Positions 42,520-53,051 are shown, counted from the first letter of the stretch. The stretch: DNA of 64,000 nucleotides from Tubulanus polymorphus (GCF_964204645.1 NC_134025.1:16646001-16710000), one strand, 5' to 3'. Numbers and translations are program-made. The notes: generated from the letters alone by a model not told the origin.

Positions 42520-43130
42520 ATGGATAGCGACACTAAACTTTACCCAATGGTTCTAACTGAGCCTAGTGCTCCAACCGAAGATGCGTCGAACTTCCGACTG
42601 CAAAGATATGCGAAGTCCAGAAAATTTTAGAGGCCGAGGGACAATCCCGCGCTGCGCTCTACAAGAAGTATAAAAGGGCGGTAAACACCATAGATGGATT
42701 TGACGCGGCTTTCTTGACGGCTAGCATAGCAGTCGCGGCTACGGGCGCCGCTGGCGTGCTTACAAACATAATCACGATCCCCGTTGCGACCGTCCTAGGC
42801 GTCTTAGGCGTGTCTGGGAAGATAGTCGGTCGGAAGCTTCTGATCAAGGCTAAAAAGCACGACGAAATTCGAGTGTTAGCCTCTTCCAAACTAAGCACCG
42901 TGTCAGATCTTGTATCGAGGGCAATAAGTGATGGAGTTGTTTCGGATGACGAGTTCAAGCTGATTCTAGCCGAACAGAGGAACTATCAGACTTTGAAGCA
43001 GGATATCAAGTCACAGGCTCGTAAAAAACACGGGTCGATCACGATCGACGAGGCTACAAAAAACGACCTCATCAGGCAGGGCAGGGAGCAGGCCAGGGCT
43101 TCCATCATCAAAAAGCTGGATGGAGGTTAA
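42520..43130 (+). pseudogene. membrane virion protein with two hydrophobic helices
   Basis: The start at 42520 follows TATATAGC. A shift near 42600 leads into AALYKKYKRAVNTIDG, a hydrophobic pair (FLTASIAVAATGAAGVLTNI, IPVATVLGVLGVSGKIVG) and a charged C-terminal half (KLSTVSDLVSRAISDGVVSD). Element B 52625-53051 has the same plan (VLGLSSSVLTGISSK then a charged tail). It ends 23 bases from the convergent RNase H gene. Confidence 0.6.
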
Positions 43131-43153
43131 CGTTAGAGTTTAACAGAGACACG

Positions 43154-44050
43154 TCACCCCCGGATTACTACTCCCGATTTAGCTAGTTGGTTCGCCATCT
43201 CATTCCCGTGTACCCCCTGGTGACCCCTGACGTATTTGAAAGATACGGAGACTCGGTTATTCAGACCATCCAGTTGTGTCCAGAGATCGCGGTTTTTGAC
43301 GTTTTTCCAGCACCTGGCTTTCCACGTCTTGATCCAATCAGTGATACCGTTTATAACGTATTTCGAATCGGTGAAAATTTTCAAGGAGTTAATACCAAGC
43401 TGGATGGCCTGATTGAGAGCCACGACGACCGCGGTTAATTCACCTGTGTTGTTGGTAGGTGGATAGACGACGCCACAGGTGTTTAAGGGACTGCACCGTT
43501 TCTCAGGCACGAGCCGTCTGTATACACTTCGGGTATATGCTCCGGATAGATGTCGAATACGTCGAACGCCTTAGAGCTACAGGGGAATTTTTCTGGGTCG
43601 GGGGTGGCGTGCGCGAATATTCCTAAGTAGTGGCCTTTTATGAACGCCTTCGAGTTTTTATGGTCGAGGGATTCGAAAGCGAGAACGAGATAATGGCTGT
43701 TTTCGAATTTCGAGATGGCCACTTCAACGATTTTTTCGTCGGGAGAAGTGATAAGGAAGTAGACCTTCAATGCATGAAGCCAGTGGTATACGGTGGACGG
43801 TACTTGAAAAGTGAGCAATCGACGGTGACCCCATTTATGTAGCGTGTTTACAAAGACACTGTCGATTAACTGCAAGCAATTATCAGACAGGTCGTTGATC
43901 ATGAGGTCATGGTAATCAGCTCTCAGCATATAGTCTATAGCGATATGAACCTTTGTCCCGCTTTGTATATCGGCGTTATCTATGTTTGCGAGTCGTTGCC
44001 TGAATTTTGTGAGGAGAATTTCACCCACCCCTTCCTGTCCATTGGGACTG
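43154..44050 (-). pseudogene. RNase H domain with unidentified N-terminal region
   Basis: A type I RNase H: EVYTDGSCLRNG (first Asp, near 43525), TGELTAVVVALNQA (Glu), KIFTDSKYVINGI (Asp) and RGHQGVHGNEMAN (His; the last acidic position reads Asn). One frameshift lies at about 43490. The upstream 150 residues (HRRLLTFQVPSTVYHWLHAL region) are open but unknown to me. It converges tightly on the preceding virion gene, suggesting it belonged to the Polinton. Confidence 0.65.
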
Positions 44051-44059
44051 AAAATTCGT

Positions 44060-44877
44060 TCGATTGAACCGAATGCATATTTAAGGTAAAATAAAGTCAC
44101 AGATGAGTCATTTTCAGTTTTTTCGGCTTCGATGATTTTAGTCTCTAATAATTCAGAATGTTCCAGTGTCCCGTGAAAACCCGACACGAATCCTTTTTGT
44201 ACGGCAGTGTCGATGAATCCGTTCCTAATGACGTGGCGTTCTATGCGTTTCGCCATTATCCGATGAAGGAGCCTCGAGATCACGCTTGTAACCGCAATCG
44301 GACGATAGTTAGCAGGATCCCGGCGGTCCCCTTTCTTGAATAGAAGCGTCACAATACTGGTGCACCACGCCGAGATTTTCGAAGGTGGCCTTCCCGTATC
44401 TAGTATGTCGTTGTAAAATCGCGCGAGTCGATGGGTGTGCTGACGGATATGTCCGTATTTGATCCTGTCTAGACCTTGAGCGGACTTTGGGTTGCTGCTC
44501 TTCAAGGCTTTTTCGATTTCAGCTGCGGTTATCGGTGACATATCGAACGGGAACACAACGTTCTGCTTACTAGAATACAGGTCCGTGAAGTATTCCTTCA
44601 CCCGTCGTTTAGTCGGAAATGCATCCTCCTGCGTTTGATTGCTCGGGGTAATAATCTGCTTGGCTGTTGTAAAGAACCGATTTGCCTTGTTGAGTTTGCT
44701 GATTTTTCTCACTAGGCCGAAGAATTCTTTCGAGCCGGCTTCATTCTTGAACAGCGTCTTCCGTAATTCACATTTCCGTTGTTTCAGGGTTTTCGGCAAC
44801 CCGGCTTTTATGTCACTCACCAGGTTTTGATAGATCAGATCTGTGTCCATTTCTGACCACGCAGAATCTATATCCAC
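44060..44877 (-). pseudogene. non-LTR-type reverse transcriptase fragment
   Basis: The minus strand encodes KSAQGLDRIKYGHIRQ, TLLFKKGDRRDPANYRPIAV, TSVISRLLHRIMAKRIERHV and QKGFVSGFHGTLEHSELL, the fingers and early palm of a non-LTR (R2-like) RT. The YxDD palm motif is absent. The frame runs directly into the RNase H upstream region, so an RT segment seems fused to, or inserted in, that gene. Its 5' side abuts the right TIR. Confidence 0.6.
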
Positions 44878-44922
44878 CTTGGTGAGTGAACCAGGACTTT
44901 CACGAGACGCGCTTCACCTGGT

Positions 44923-45742
44923 GTGTTGGCCGGGCCTGGCCATGTCCAAGGGACATGGCTCTGGTTGCCTGCCGATGTCTCGGTTGTTTGCCGGCTTCTG
45001 CGTCAGCATAGAACTTTCTAGGCTATTTTGCAATCAGTGTCAAATCAGGTCGCAGCGCACCGCTAATAGCGTCAGCTTAGAGGTGAATTCCAGGTCAGAG
45101 CGTTTCACATACTTGTATATACTGTAAATATCTATGTAAATAATACTTTGTTGTAGGTGCATTATAGCGGTTGGTTTATAGGGGCCGGAGGGGGTTTGCC
45201 GGCGTGTTTTCCATGGTTCACAGGGGTTGTCTTCTTAGGGTATTTAGGTGGAGAAAAAGCTTTGAGGGGGTACACGGTATACCGGGGTAAGGATGGGCTG
45301 CGCCAGAACCGCGGTCCACAGGGGTTGTTTTCTTAGGGTATTTAGGTGGAGAAAAAGCTTTGAGAGGGTACACGGTATACCGGGGTAAGGATGGGCTGCG
45401 CCAGAACCGCGGTCCACAGGGGTTGTTTTCTTAGGGTATTTAGGTGGAGAAAAAGCTTTGAGAGGGTACACGGTATACCGGGGTAAGGATGGGCTGCGCC
45501 AGAACCGCGTTCCACAGGGGTTGTCTTCTTAGGGTATTTAGGTGGAGATAAAGCTTTGAGAGGGTACACGGTATACCGGGGTAAGGATAGGCTGCGCAAG
45601 AACCGCGGTCCACAGGGGTTGTCTTCTTAGGGTATTTAGGTGGAGATAAAGCTTTGAGAGGGTACACGGTATACCGGGGTAAGGATAGGCTGCGCCAGAA
45701 CCGGGGTCGGGCTGCGCCAGAACCGCTATTTTGTATACTACT
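44923..45742. repeat. element C right TIR
   Basis: About 820 bp inverted copy of 18565-19294. It is longer because it has one more 98-bp unit (about five units, 45235-45715). It ends GTATACTACT, followed by GAATTA (45743-45748). Confidence 0.95.
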
Positions 45743-45748
45743 GAATTA
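45743..45748. repeat. target site duplication GAATTA, right (element C)
   Basis: Second copy of the 6-bp duplication; PolB of element B resumes at the next base. Confidence 0.97.
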
Positions 45749-46857
45749 GTAAATAATTCTGAAAGATTAAGACATTTACAATCAAGTCCTAGACATTTAG
45801 GAAATTTAGAAGATTTGAAGATTATTTAGCTGCAGTTAAATTAAAAAGAACGTCAATGACATTTAATAAACCTATATTCATTGGTTCAACTGTTTTAGAA
45901 ATATCAAAATTATTAATGTATGATTTTTATTATAATGTTTTACAACCACTTTTTGGGGAAAAAAAATAGAAATCTTATATTTTGATTCTGTAACAGCTGA
46001 CACCCCAATATTATTAAAATGTAATGATAAAATATTGATAAGAAGAATTTCAGAAATAATTCCAAAACAAAATGAACGTTATATTTCATATGGTGAAAAA
46101 GAATTAATACAAATAAATGGATTAATGGATGTTTGGACAAGAAATGGATGGGAAAAATTAAAGAATATAATTAGACATAAAACAAATGAAAAGATTTATA
46201 GAGTTAGAACTAAATTAGGGTTTGTAGATGTTACAGAAGATCATAGTTTTATTAAACGAAATGGTGATGAAATAAAACAAACTGATATAAAAATTGGAGA
46301 TGAATTGTTACATAAAAGATTTTTCCAAAGAATGAATCATATGTCATTTGATGAAATAATTGATAATATTTATAATATAGAACCTGAAACATTAGAAGAA
46401 AAAGAATATTTTATCAAAGGATTTTTTATGGGAGATGGTTCAGCAGGTGTGTATAATTATGTTAATCGCACTCAATATTGCTGGAATATATGCAATCAAG
46501 ATTTGAAATTATTAGAAAGAATAAAGAAATACTGTGAAGTTTAAAGATGAATTAGGGGGTGATGAAATGATTGAATTTGTTGGGATAAGAAGTAAAATGC
46601 ATAGTTATAGAACAAAAGATCACGAAGCTAAAAAGTTAAAAGGAATAACAAAGCATGTGGTTGATAAACATATAGAATTTCAAGATTATATAAAGTGTTT
46701 ATATAACTCAATTGTAATGAAACATAAAATGAATTGTTTAAGATCAGAAGATAACGAGATGTACATTAATGAAGTTGAAAAAACTAGTTTGAATCCATTC
46801 GATGATAAAAGATATATTTTGGGTGATGGAATAAAAACATTGCCTGATGGTTATTAA
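45749..46857 (+). pseudogene. PolB of element B, part 2 (with intein remnant)
   Basis: Continues B PolB after element C: IRHLQS-like text, PIFIGSTVLEISKLLMYDFY, then ILYFD, where the polymerase motif C is broken by an intein fragment (45987-46544). The C-terminal part follows (FKDELGGDEMIEFVGIRSKM, NPFDDKRYILGDG). Several small indels (near 45795, 45960) precede the intein. Compared with A, the Thr-Asp of the YFDTDS motif is missing right at the intein border. Confidence 0.9.
45987..46544 (+). CDS. intein fragment with LAGLIDADG motif, in PolB motif C
   Basis: An open 185-codon stretch starting at Ser in SVTADTPILLK, a canonical intein N-terminus, at the pol-c site (within the polymerase YxDTDS motif). 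Block B reads VDVTEDHSF (T..H). A DOD endonuclease block reads YFIKGFFMGDGSAGVY, followed by WNICNQDLKLLE. The second DOD motif and the C-terminal splicing blocks (His-Asn and downstream nucleophile) are missing because a deletion joins it to PolB text at 46534. So it cannot splice. The layout matches PolB inteins of large DNA viruses (mimivirus-type). The intein part is open while the host gene is broken. Confidence 0.85.
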   Translation, partial: SVTADTPILLKCNDKILIRRISEIIPKQNERYISYGEKELIQINGLMDVWTRNGWEKLKNIIRHKTNEKIYRVRTKLGFVDVTEDHSFIKRNGDEIKQTDIKIGDELLHKRFFQRMNHMSFDEIIDNIYNIEPETLEEKEYFIKGFFMGDGSAGVYNYVNRTQYCWNICNQDLKLLERIKKYCEV

Positions 46858-46910
46858 AACATAAAATCAAGATCATCATACTCGAAATCACTACTGGTTT
46901 CTTCATTTTT
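46858..46910 (-). pseudogene. C-terminal scrap of the minus-strand VLTF3-like gene (candidate)
   Basis: The minus strand reads an acidic tail (NEETSSDFEYDDLDFMF, stop), convergent with PolB. It is cut off at 46911 by an inserted segment and would belong to the gene ending at 49558. Link is inferred from orientation and composition. Confidence 0.4.
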
Positions 46911-49555
46911 AGGACGTCGTGGTAACACGACGTCCTGTTGGAATCGTGTAAGTCAGTTTGTTAAGACGTAGTTAATTTCTCGGAAGTGACTGAAAGCTTG
47001 GAGCTGTAACTTGCACATTATTTTAGTCATGAATTTTAAAGGATTGAGATTTGTTTCCCGTGGAATTCTATGCGGTAACTGCGGAGAAATTTCTAAAAAA
47101 CATGCGATTTTGGCCCGTTTTGGTTGTACGTCGTGGTCGTAAGAGTTAACGCTATGCTGTTGTTATGGGATACCGCAATAAAAACTAATTATACAAATGA
47201 TGTTTGATGGAGATATGAATATTTATTAATTAAAGAATATATATGTTTTCAATCGGCATAAATTGGTGGCGTTTGTTTTTCATTTTATTGAAAAAAATAA
47301 ATATTTGCGGGACTGTTCTCGCTGGACAGGAAGTGGAGTAGTCGTAGCAGTACACGTACACGTGCGCCGTTTTCCAAGAATCAAGTTTCCGTTGTAAGTA
47401 TTGTTTAATTTATTTTGTGAATTGTGTATCTCACATGTCTCAAAACATCACACGCTTGCACTGCTTTATCGGGAAAACTTATGAGATCGTAAATTAAGAT
47501 GAGAAGCAGCACTTAATTCGCCGGGAATTAAGCCCGGAGGATCCATATTACTTTTAGTAGTTATAATATATAGGTCAAGTTAAGCGGTTGCGAAGCGTTC
47601 CTTAATTTCTTTGATATGCAAGTCGGTTTCGTCTCTTGTGAATAACAATTCGATCTACTGGGTTGAAATGAGACCTACGTAGTATGTGCTCGATCCTCCA
47701 CAGCTTTACAATACAGTCATAGCCTAAGAGTGACAGCACAGCGCACACAACACAGCATAGCAGTGAACTAGGCCTACACTATACAGCAGTATACACTGCC
47801 TATCTCGCTTGTTGATAAGACATCCCCCCTCAGCAGGGATTCGAACCTAATGGCCTCGGTACACTCAGCCACGGCAATTCAATTTAATTTATTCATAAAA
47901 TATGTACATACAAAGATTGTCAATGAACATAAGCAAGGAGAAAGAAAAGCAGTCACAAACAAATGAAATGCTTACAAAAAATACAATTGAGACATAACAA
48001 TGAAAATGGAGCACCAAGTTGAGACAGTTGATGCAACTGAGTTCTTAAAGGAGCCACACTTAACAACTCTATTTACAATATTATTTACAAGCAATTTGTT
48101 TAAAGCCGAATTTTGTCAAAATGCCTAGGTTTATCAGGCACGAACCCCCACAAATTTAGTATCAGTTTGAAAAAAAATTTAGAAAAAAGTTTTCATATTT
48201 CAAAGAAGAACAGGTTATAGAGCCAGGTTAAAAAAAATTACAATTATGTCCACACATACGTGACGCCATCTATCATGAAAACTATGTACTAAGTGTCAAC
48301 TCCAGTCAACGGGCTTTTCAAGCAATTATTTCGGACACTTTTATAACTTAGATTGCAGCTAATATTGAAAATGTGTGGACCAGAGGTACTAACGGTTAAG
48401 GTATTCATTTCATTAGTTAACCACTTCAGCAAGTTCTTTGAAGAGAAGTTCCTCAAATCATCCCCACTTAATCTTAAAAAATTAAGACAAAACTCTAGTT
48501 TTGCATTTTCATATCTACCAAATACAAGATGAAATATTTGTTGATTGATTTTGTTTTGTTTTTCAGACTCTGAGAGCACCAAGGGTAACAAAAAACTACG
48601 AGATTCTTGTCATTGAAAAGATAGATTCAACCGATGTAAACTTTTTATGCGACCTCGGTGAAAACACAGATTGCTTCAGTATTAAGATACCTAAACCTAT
48701 GCATTGTAATTATTACCAATTGCAAAAAGTATCATTCGAACTAAAACAGTTTTTGAAACATGGTTTAACACACATTCGGTACAATTTGATTAGGTGTCTA
48801 ATTAACATTATGTCTTATACATAACATGTACATCCACTTCCTGTGTTGTGAATAATCAGCAAACAAGATCAGTTGTTAAATCAGCAAATAAAACTATTTT
48901 TACATGTTTCTATATATTCAATCTTGGTGTTCTTCATGCATTTCAGCAGGATATCTGGCCGACACCTCCATCCATCAGCTTTCAAAATTGAGATTTTGAC
49001 ACTATATGGGATAACATTTTAGTCAAGATTTCAATTTCATGGATAACATTACCAAGGACTTGTATCAACATTTCTGTACAGTTCACATCTATTTTGAAAC
49101 AAATGCAGTAAAAATTACCGCTAGATTCCCTATCATACCTAGGGGTCTGCAGGCAAATGATCCCTGGTTTTGTTAATTTGATTTAAAAGTGTTTTGATAG
49201 AGATTTGTCCCTCCAATGAATTGATAATTTGCTGCGGCACATTTGAAATTGAAAAATGCTGCAGGTTTAAAAGAATTGACATGGGTTGCTGTCGCCACCT
49301 ACTGCATTCTATGATTGCTGTAGGTGAGATTTGCCCAGATTTTAGGCCTGGTACTGTTACAAATGACGCCAACTAGATCCACCTAATAGTTACCGTAAGT
49401 GTTTATGAAACTGCTTCTAGTCAGCATTGTTTGCTCCACCCATATAATATTTATGTTGCCCATGAAAGTAAGTGCATACATATACAAACGACGTCCTGTT
49501 AGAAAGTGTGTTTCTAGTTATTTAAATATTTAGGTTCTTCCATTTCATTTTTCTC
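46911..49555. other. inserted non-Polinton DNA of about 2.6 kb
   Basis: Less AT-rich DNA between the two pieces of the minus-strand gene. It begins with a palindrome (46911-46936, AGGACGTCGT ... ACGACGTCCT), and ACGACGTCCTGTT recurs near the right edge (about 49490). No gene is supported; the frames at 48289-48591 and 49139-49376 have no recognisable domain. It holds a tRNA-like module (47821-47880). Probably one or more transposons. Confidence 0.5.
47821..47880 (-). repeat. tRNA-like module (SINE head or transposon end)
   Basis: The minus strand contains GTGGCTGAGTG (A-box-like) and, 30 bases on, GGTTCGAATCCCTGC (B box). On the plus strand it begins CATCCCCCCTCAGCAGGGAT, similar to the CATC...AGGGATTCGAACC end of the helicase transposon. 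It is not a complete tRNA gene. Confidence 0.5.
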
Positions 49556-49557
49556 AT

Positions 49558-50774
49558 TTAAAGTTCTACATTGTACCACATTTGATCTCTTTGTTTCTTT
49601 TTGTTTGTTAATTCATCAAATGGAATTATAATATCGATGTTTAAAAAATTTACAATCTTATTTAAAATGAATTCATAATTAATTGAATCTGTTATTCTAT
49701 TATCCACATAATATCTTAATATTTTTGTGAATGTTTTTTTTATATTTTCCATATCTTCTGTTAATTTAGGTTTCTTATAATAATCGTTAAATAATAGATA
49801 TAAATACATTTTCTTTTTTTGTGTGTTACATGTTGATGGAATAATTGTTTTTATTATATCTTTTTTAGTTATTTCACCATTTTTATTTTCAATCATTTTC
49901 ATTTTGTCAAGCTATTGCTTATATTCTGGTGTATGAAAATATTTTGAAAATTTCTTCTAGATATTTTAATTTTGGTTCTATAAGAATATCTCTAGTTTTT
50001 TCATCACCCCATAAATTCCTTTGCCATCCACATTCATTACAAAATATCACAGAACCTTCTTGTCTTAAGTACTTATAAATACATTGTGGGCATTTTTTTC
50101 TATCATTTCTTGGTAATAGATCTTCATTCAGCTCTTGGTATTTTCTTACGTTTTCTTTATGTTTTATTGTTCTATTATGTAGATTTGAATTACTAGTTGT
50201 AATAATCAATTTACAATATTAACAATAATATGTTTTTCTTACTAATTCATTATATTGTTTTTTCTAAATTTTCAACTGTTTCTTCATTATCTGGTAACGT
50301 TTTCTCATATTTCATTTTTACTAATATATTATTTTTTCTTTCATTGAATTCAGTTTCAAATTTATTAGAAATTTTATCTATATGTGCTTTACGAAATTGA
50401 TGATTCTCCCAATCTTCTATATTTTCAGGGCTATATTTAATTCGACAAGAATTAATCTTTTACAGAAATAATCTCACAGAAATAATCTTTTATATTATCC
50501 TTATCAAAGAATAAGAAAGGTCTTTTCCAAATATTTTCAGATTCAACTTCAACAGAATTACTATTACTTTCGTTACTATCAACATTAACCGTTGTGTCAT
50601 TAACTTAACACTTCTCTGAATGTTTTTTAACATCATTTCTTGAGAATAATTTATTACAATTTGGGCAGTTTATTTTAGGGGGTTTATAATTTTTATCATG
50701 TTTTTCATATGTCGAGCCATATTACTTTTTCTTAGAAGTTCACCACAAATTTCACATGGTATCTTCTCATCCAT
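49558..50774 (-). pseudogene. zinc-finger VLTF3-like late transcription factor candidate
   Basis: Start 50774 (TTTTTCCTAAATAAATG context). The N-terminal fingers are CEICGELLRKSNMARHMK and CPNCNKLFSRNDVKKHSEKC. The middle is broken by shifts and stops. A third C2H2-like unit precedes 50209, then a zinc ribbon (KKCPQCIYKYL ... CNECGW, near 50050-50110), then a helical C-terminal region ending INYEFILNKIVNFL and KKKQRDQMW. Zinc ribbon plus this closing pattern resembles poxvirus/NCLDV VLTF3. Such proteins turn on late genes. It lies divergent to the penton-like gene. Confidence 0.5.
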
Positions 50775-50841
50775 TTATTTAGGAAAAATTTTATTAAAAT
50801 TAATTTTTAGTGATGAGCGGTAATTTTTTATGTTATAAATA
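50775..50841. promoter_or_regulatory. divergent late-type promoter region
   Basis: 67 bases between two start codons. Minus side: TTTTTCCTAAATAAATG. Plus side: TTTTTTATGTTATAAATAATG. Both carry the T-run/TAAAT signature. Confidence 0.45.
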
Positions 50842-51601
50842 ATGGTTGAATTAAAAGAATATAGAATATTTGTTGATTCAAGAAGACTTACTCATTATAA
50901 ATCACATAATTTACTAGTACAATTAGATCGAGAAATTAAGAATTGTGTAGATTTAAAATTAGTAAATGTAAGTTTATGCAACACATTTTACAATGTATCG
51001 AATAAAACTGTTGAACATAGAGCCTTTTTAATTTTTAATAAAAATAAAAATGAATGGGCCTATATATATTTAAAACTGGGTTATATAATTTAGATACATT
51101 GGCACAAGAAATTAATAGAAAAGCCTGGCACAAGTCGGGTAATAATTCCGGGTTTAATATTAGATTTTTAAAAAGTGAGAGTTCTAACAAAATAAAGATA
51201 AGGTTGGCTGATATTGAAAAACATAAATTTATGGTAAAAAAACCTATAGCTAAACTGTTAGGAAATCCTCCAGATAAATTTTTTTTACAAATATTGAAGC
51301 TACACCAAACTTAATATCTTTTACACACTTTTATATTTATTGCAATTTAATCGATCCTACAAATACATTTGAAGCAACTAAACATATAACTTGTAATTCT
51401 GGTTTATTAAACATTTTACCATTGAAGAATGTTAAAGAATTTGGAACTCAAATAAATTATAATTTAACAGAATGTGATTTCAAACCATGCATTCCTCAAT
51501 TTAATAATTTTAGATTAGAAATTAGAAATCATAATGGATATTTAATTGATTTTAATAACTTTCCTGTGATATATGAATTAGTTATAAGATGTAGAGAGTA
51601 A
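50842..51601 (+). pseudogene. penton-like / minor capsid candidate (B copy)
   Basis: Reading frame MVELKEYRIFVDSRRLTHYK to 51093, shifted into YNLDTLAQEINRKAWH (to 51314) and again into ISFTHFYIYCNLIDP...LVIRCRE. About 250 codons in total. Same end pattern as element C 41339-42057. Two or three frameshifts. Role inferred from shared position among virion genes. Confidence 0.45.
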
Positions 51602-51617
51602 TTTTTTCACTATATAA

Positions 51618-52086
51618 ATGAATATAACTGTTGGACCGAGTATATGTTTTGGGTTTGATTTTAAACATGGTAAAGAAATGAGAATTAAACTAAATGATGT
51701 AATTACTGATATTAAACGTAAATCATTCAAAAGAAAATTATAATATAGAAAAAGTAATTGATTTAATTAAAACGCCTTTAGAATATTATGAATTAAATCA
51801 AGATGGAATTATCGATGATATTAAAGATATATTATCTAAAATATATGATAATCATAAAAGTAGTAATGAAATAAATGTTGAAATAATTATAACTAAGATA
51901 AATAAATATTTTGAAGATAGTAATTTTGATAAATTAATGAGTGATAATAAGTGGATAATAACTGGATTATATAATGAAGCATTATTATCAGTTGGAACTG
52001 TTGATTATTCAATGGTATCAAAAAAGGTATTTAAAATGGGAAGGGTTAATGTTGATAGATTTGATATAAATGATATCTTAAAATAA
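51618..52086 (+). pseudogene. unidentified element B gene
   Basis: ATG in TTTTTTCACTATATAAATG. The first 41 codons (GPSICFGFDFKHGKEMRIKL) end in a stop. After a shift near 51725 the frame is open to 52086 (VIDLIKTPLEYYELNQDG, KWIITGLYNEALLSVGTVDY). About 155 codons. I do not recognise it; it has no membrane segment. Confidence 0.5.
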
Positions 52087-52182
52087 ACGTTAGCGGTTAC
52101 TTTATCTAATTTAACTATTGATTATTTAGAAAAACAAAAATATATTCCTCCTGTATAAATGTCTAATTTTTTTACTAAATAA
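52087..52182 (+). promoter_or_regulatory. spacer with late-type promoter for 52183
   Basis: Ends in TTTTTTTACTAAATAAATG (T-run 52167-52173). Confidence 0.45.
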
Positions 52183-52605
52183 ATGGCATCTGCAATTATA
52201 ACTATTATAGGATCGGCAATTGTTAACGCTTTAGCATTTACAGGTGGTGGGTATTTGTTTAAGCATATTGATAAAAATGGTTCATTATCAGAACAAAAAA
52301 GACATAACTTAGCATTAGAGAAATACAATAGAGCAGCAGAAGAACATAGAGAAAAGAGGCAAAACTATATGGATTACATCAATAAATAATTTTATGATCA
52401 GAAGATTTCACATCGAGATTTTCAATCAGTTGATGATGCAATGAGTTTATATAACGCGGTAACCAATAAAGAAAAATTACATCTATACAAACCTAAATTA
52501 TCAGATTATTATACCCCAAGGAAAGAACAACAGAAATATGAAATAATTTGGATTTTAGGTGGAACAGTTATTGTTATATTTGTAGCATATAAATTTACTA
52601 ATTAG
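52183..52605 (+). pseudogene. membrane virion protein, two TM segments
   Basis: 140 codons with one in-frame TAA at 52387. N-terminal hydrophobic Gly-rich segment (ASAIITIIGSAIVNALAFTG, GGYLFKHIDK), a charged helix (RHNLALEKYNRAAEEHRE), KLSDYYTPRKEQQKY, and a C-terminal anchor (IIWILGGTVIVIFVAYKF). I know similar architecture from uncharacterised Polinton-linked proteins in invertebrate genomes. No homologue is evident in element C. Confidence 0.6.
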
Positions 52606-52624
52606 TAATTTCTTTTCTAAATAA

Positions 52625-53051
52625 ATGGATGATAAAGTTGATAATATTGATATTATTCCTCATGATATAAATAAAACCAAATTAAAAACATATTTAGAAA
52701 AACAAATATTAGAATTTGAAAATGATTTAAAAATAAAATGATTTTAAAAGTAAAATTATATATTATTTTATTATCAGTGGTTCAGTTACAATTAGTTCCG
52801 TAATAACATTTCTAGCAATATTCAGTCCATTAACACCTTTAGCTATATCAATTGGTGTGCTAGGATTATCATCAAGTGTATTAACTGGTATAAGTTCAAA
52901 ATTAAATATAAAAAGTAATAAAGAAAAAATTAAAACTAATATAAAAGAAATTAATAAATTAAAAAATACACTAGATTATATAATAAGTTTAAATGGTATT
53001 ATAACAGTTGAAGAACAAGTTAAATTATTAAAAGAATTAAAAAATTATTAA
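52625..53051 (+). pseudogene. membrane virion protein with hydrophobic pair (B copy)
   Basis: Start in TTTTCTAAATAAATG. First 38 codons, then a one-base shift near 52740, then IIYYFIISGSVTISSVITFL, LTPLAISIGVLGLSSSVLTG and a charged tail ending LKELKNY. Counterpart of element C 42520-43130. Confidence 0.6.

Larger units (their letters stand above)
18565..45742 (+). mobile_element. Polinton element C (27.2 kb, balanced GC, nested in B)
   Basis: Full element with perfect 6-bp duplication GAATTA, AG termini (AGTAGTATACAAAATAGCGG at both ends) and TIRs of about 730 and 820 bp. Content: PolB (+), integrase (-), conserved virion protein (-), Bcl-2-like (+), capsid (+), ATPase, membrane proteins, penton-like and fibre-like proteins (+), RNase H/RT (-). 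Base composition and codon use differ sharply from A and B, so it is a different lineage. It is dead: nearly all large genes carry a lesion and it hosts two later DNA transposons. Confidence 0.95.

Noticed and set aside
47821-47880. A tRNA gene on the minus strand
   Set aside because: A and B boxes are present, but I could not pair an acceptor stem; better explained as a SINE head or transposon end.
48289-48591. Possible host gene fragment
   Set aside because: A single open frame with no domain I recognise and no splice context; left as unassigned.
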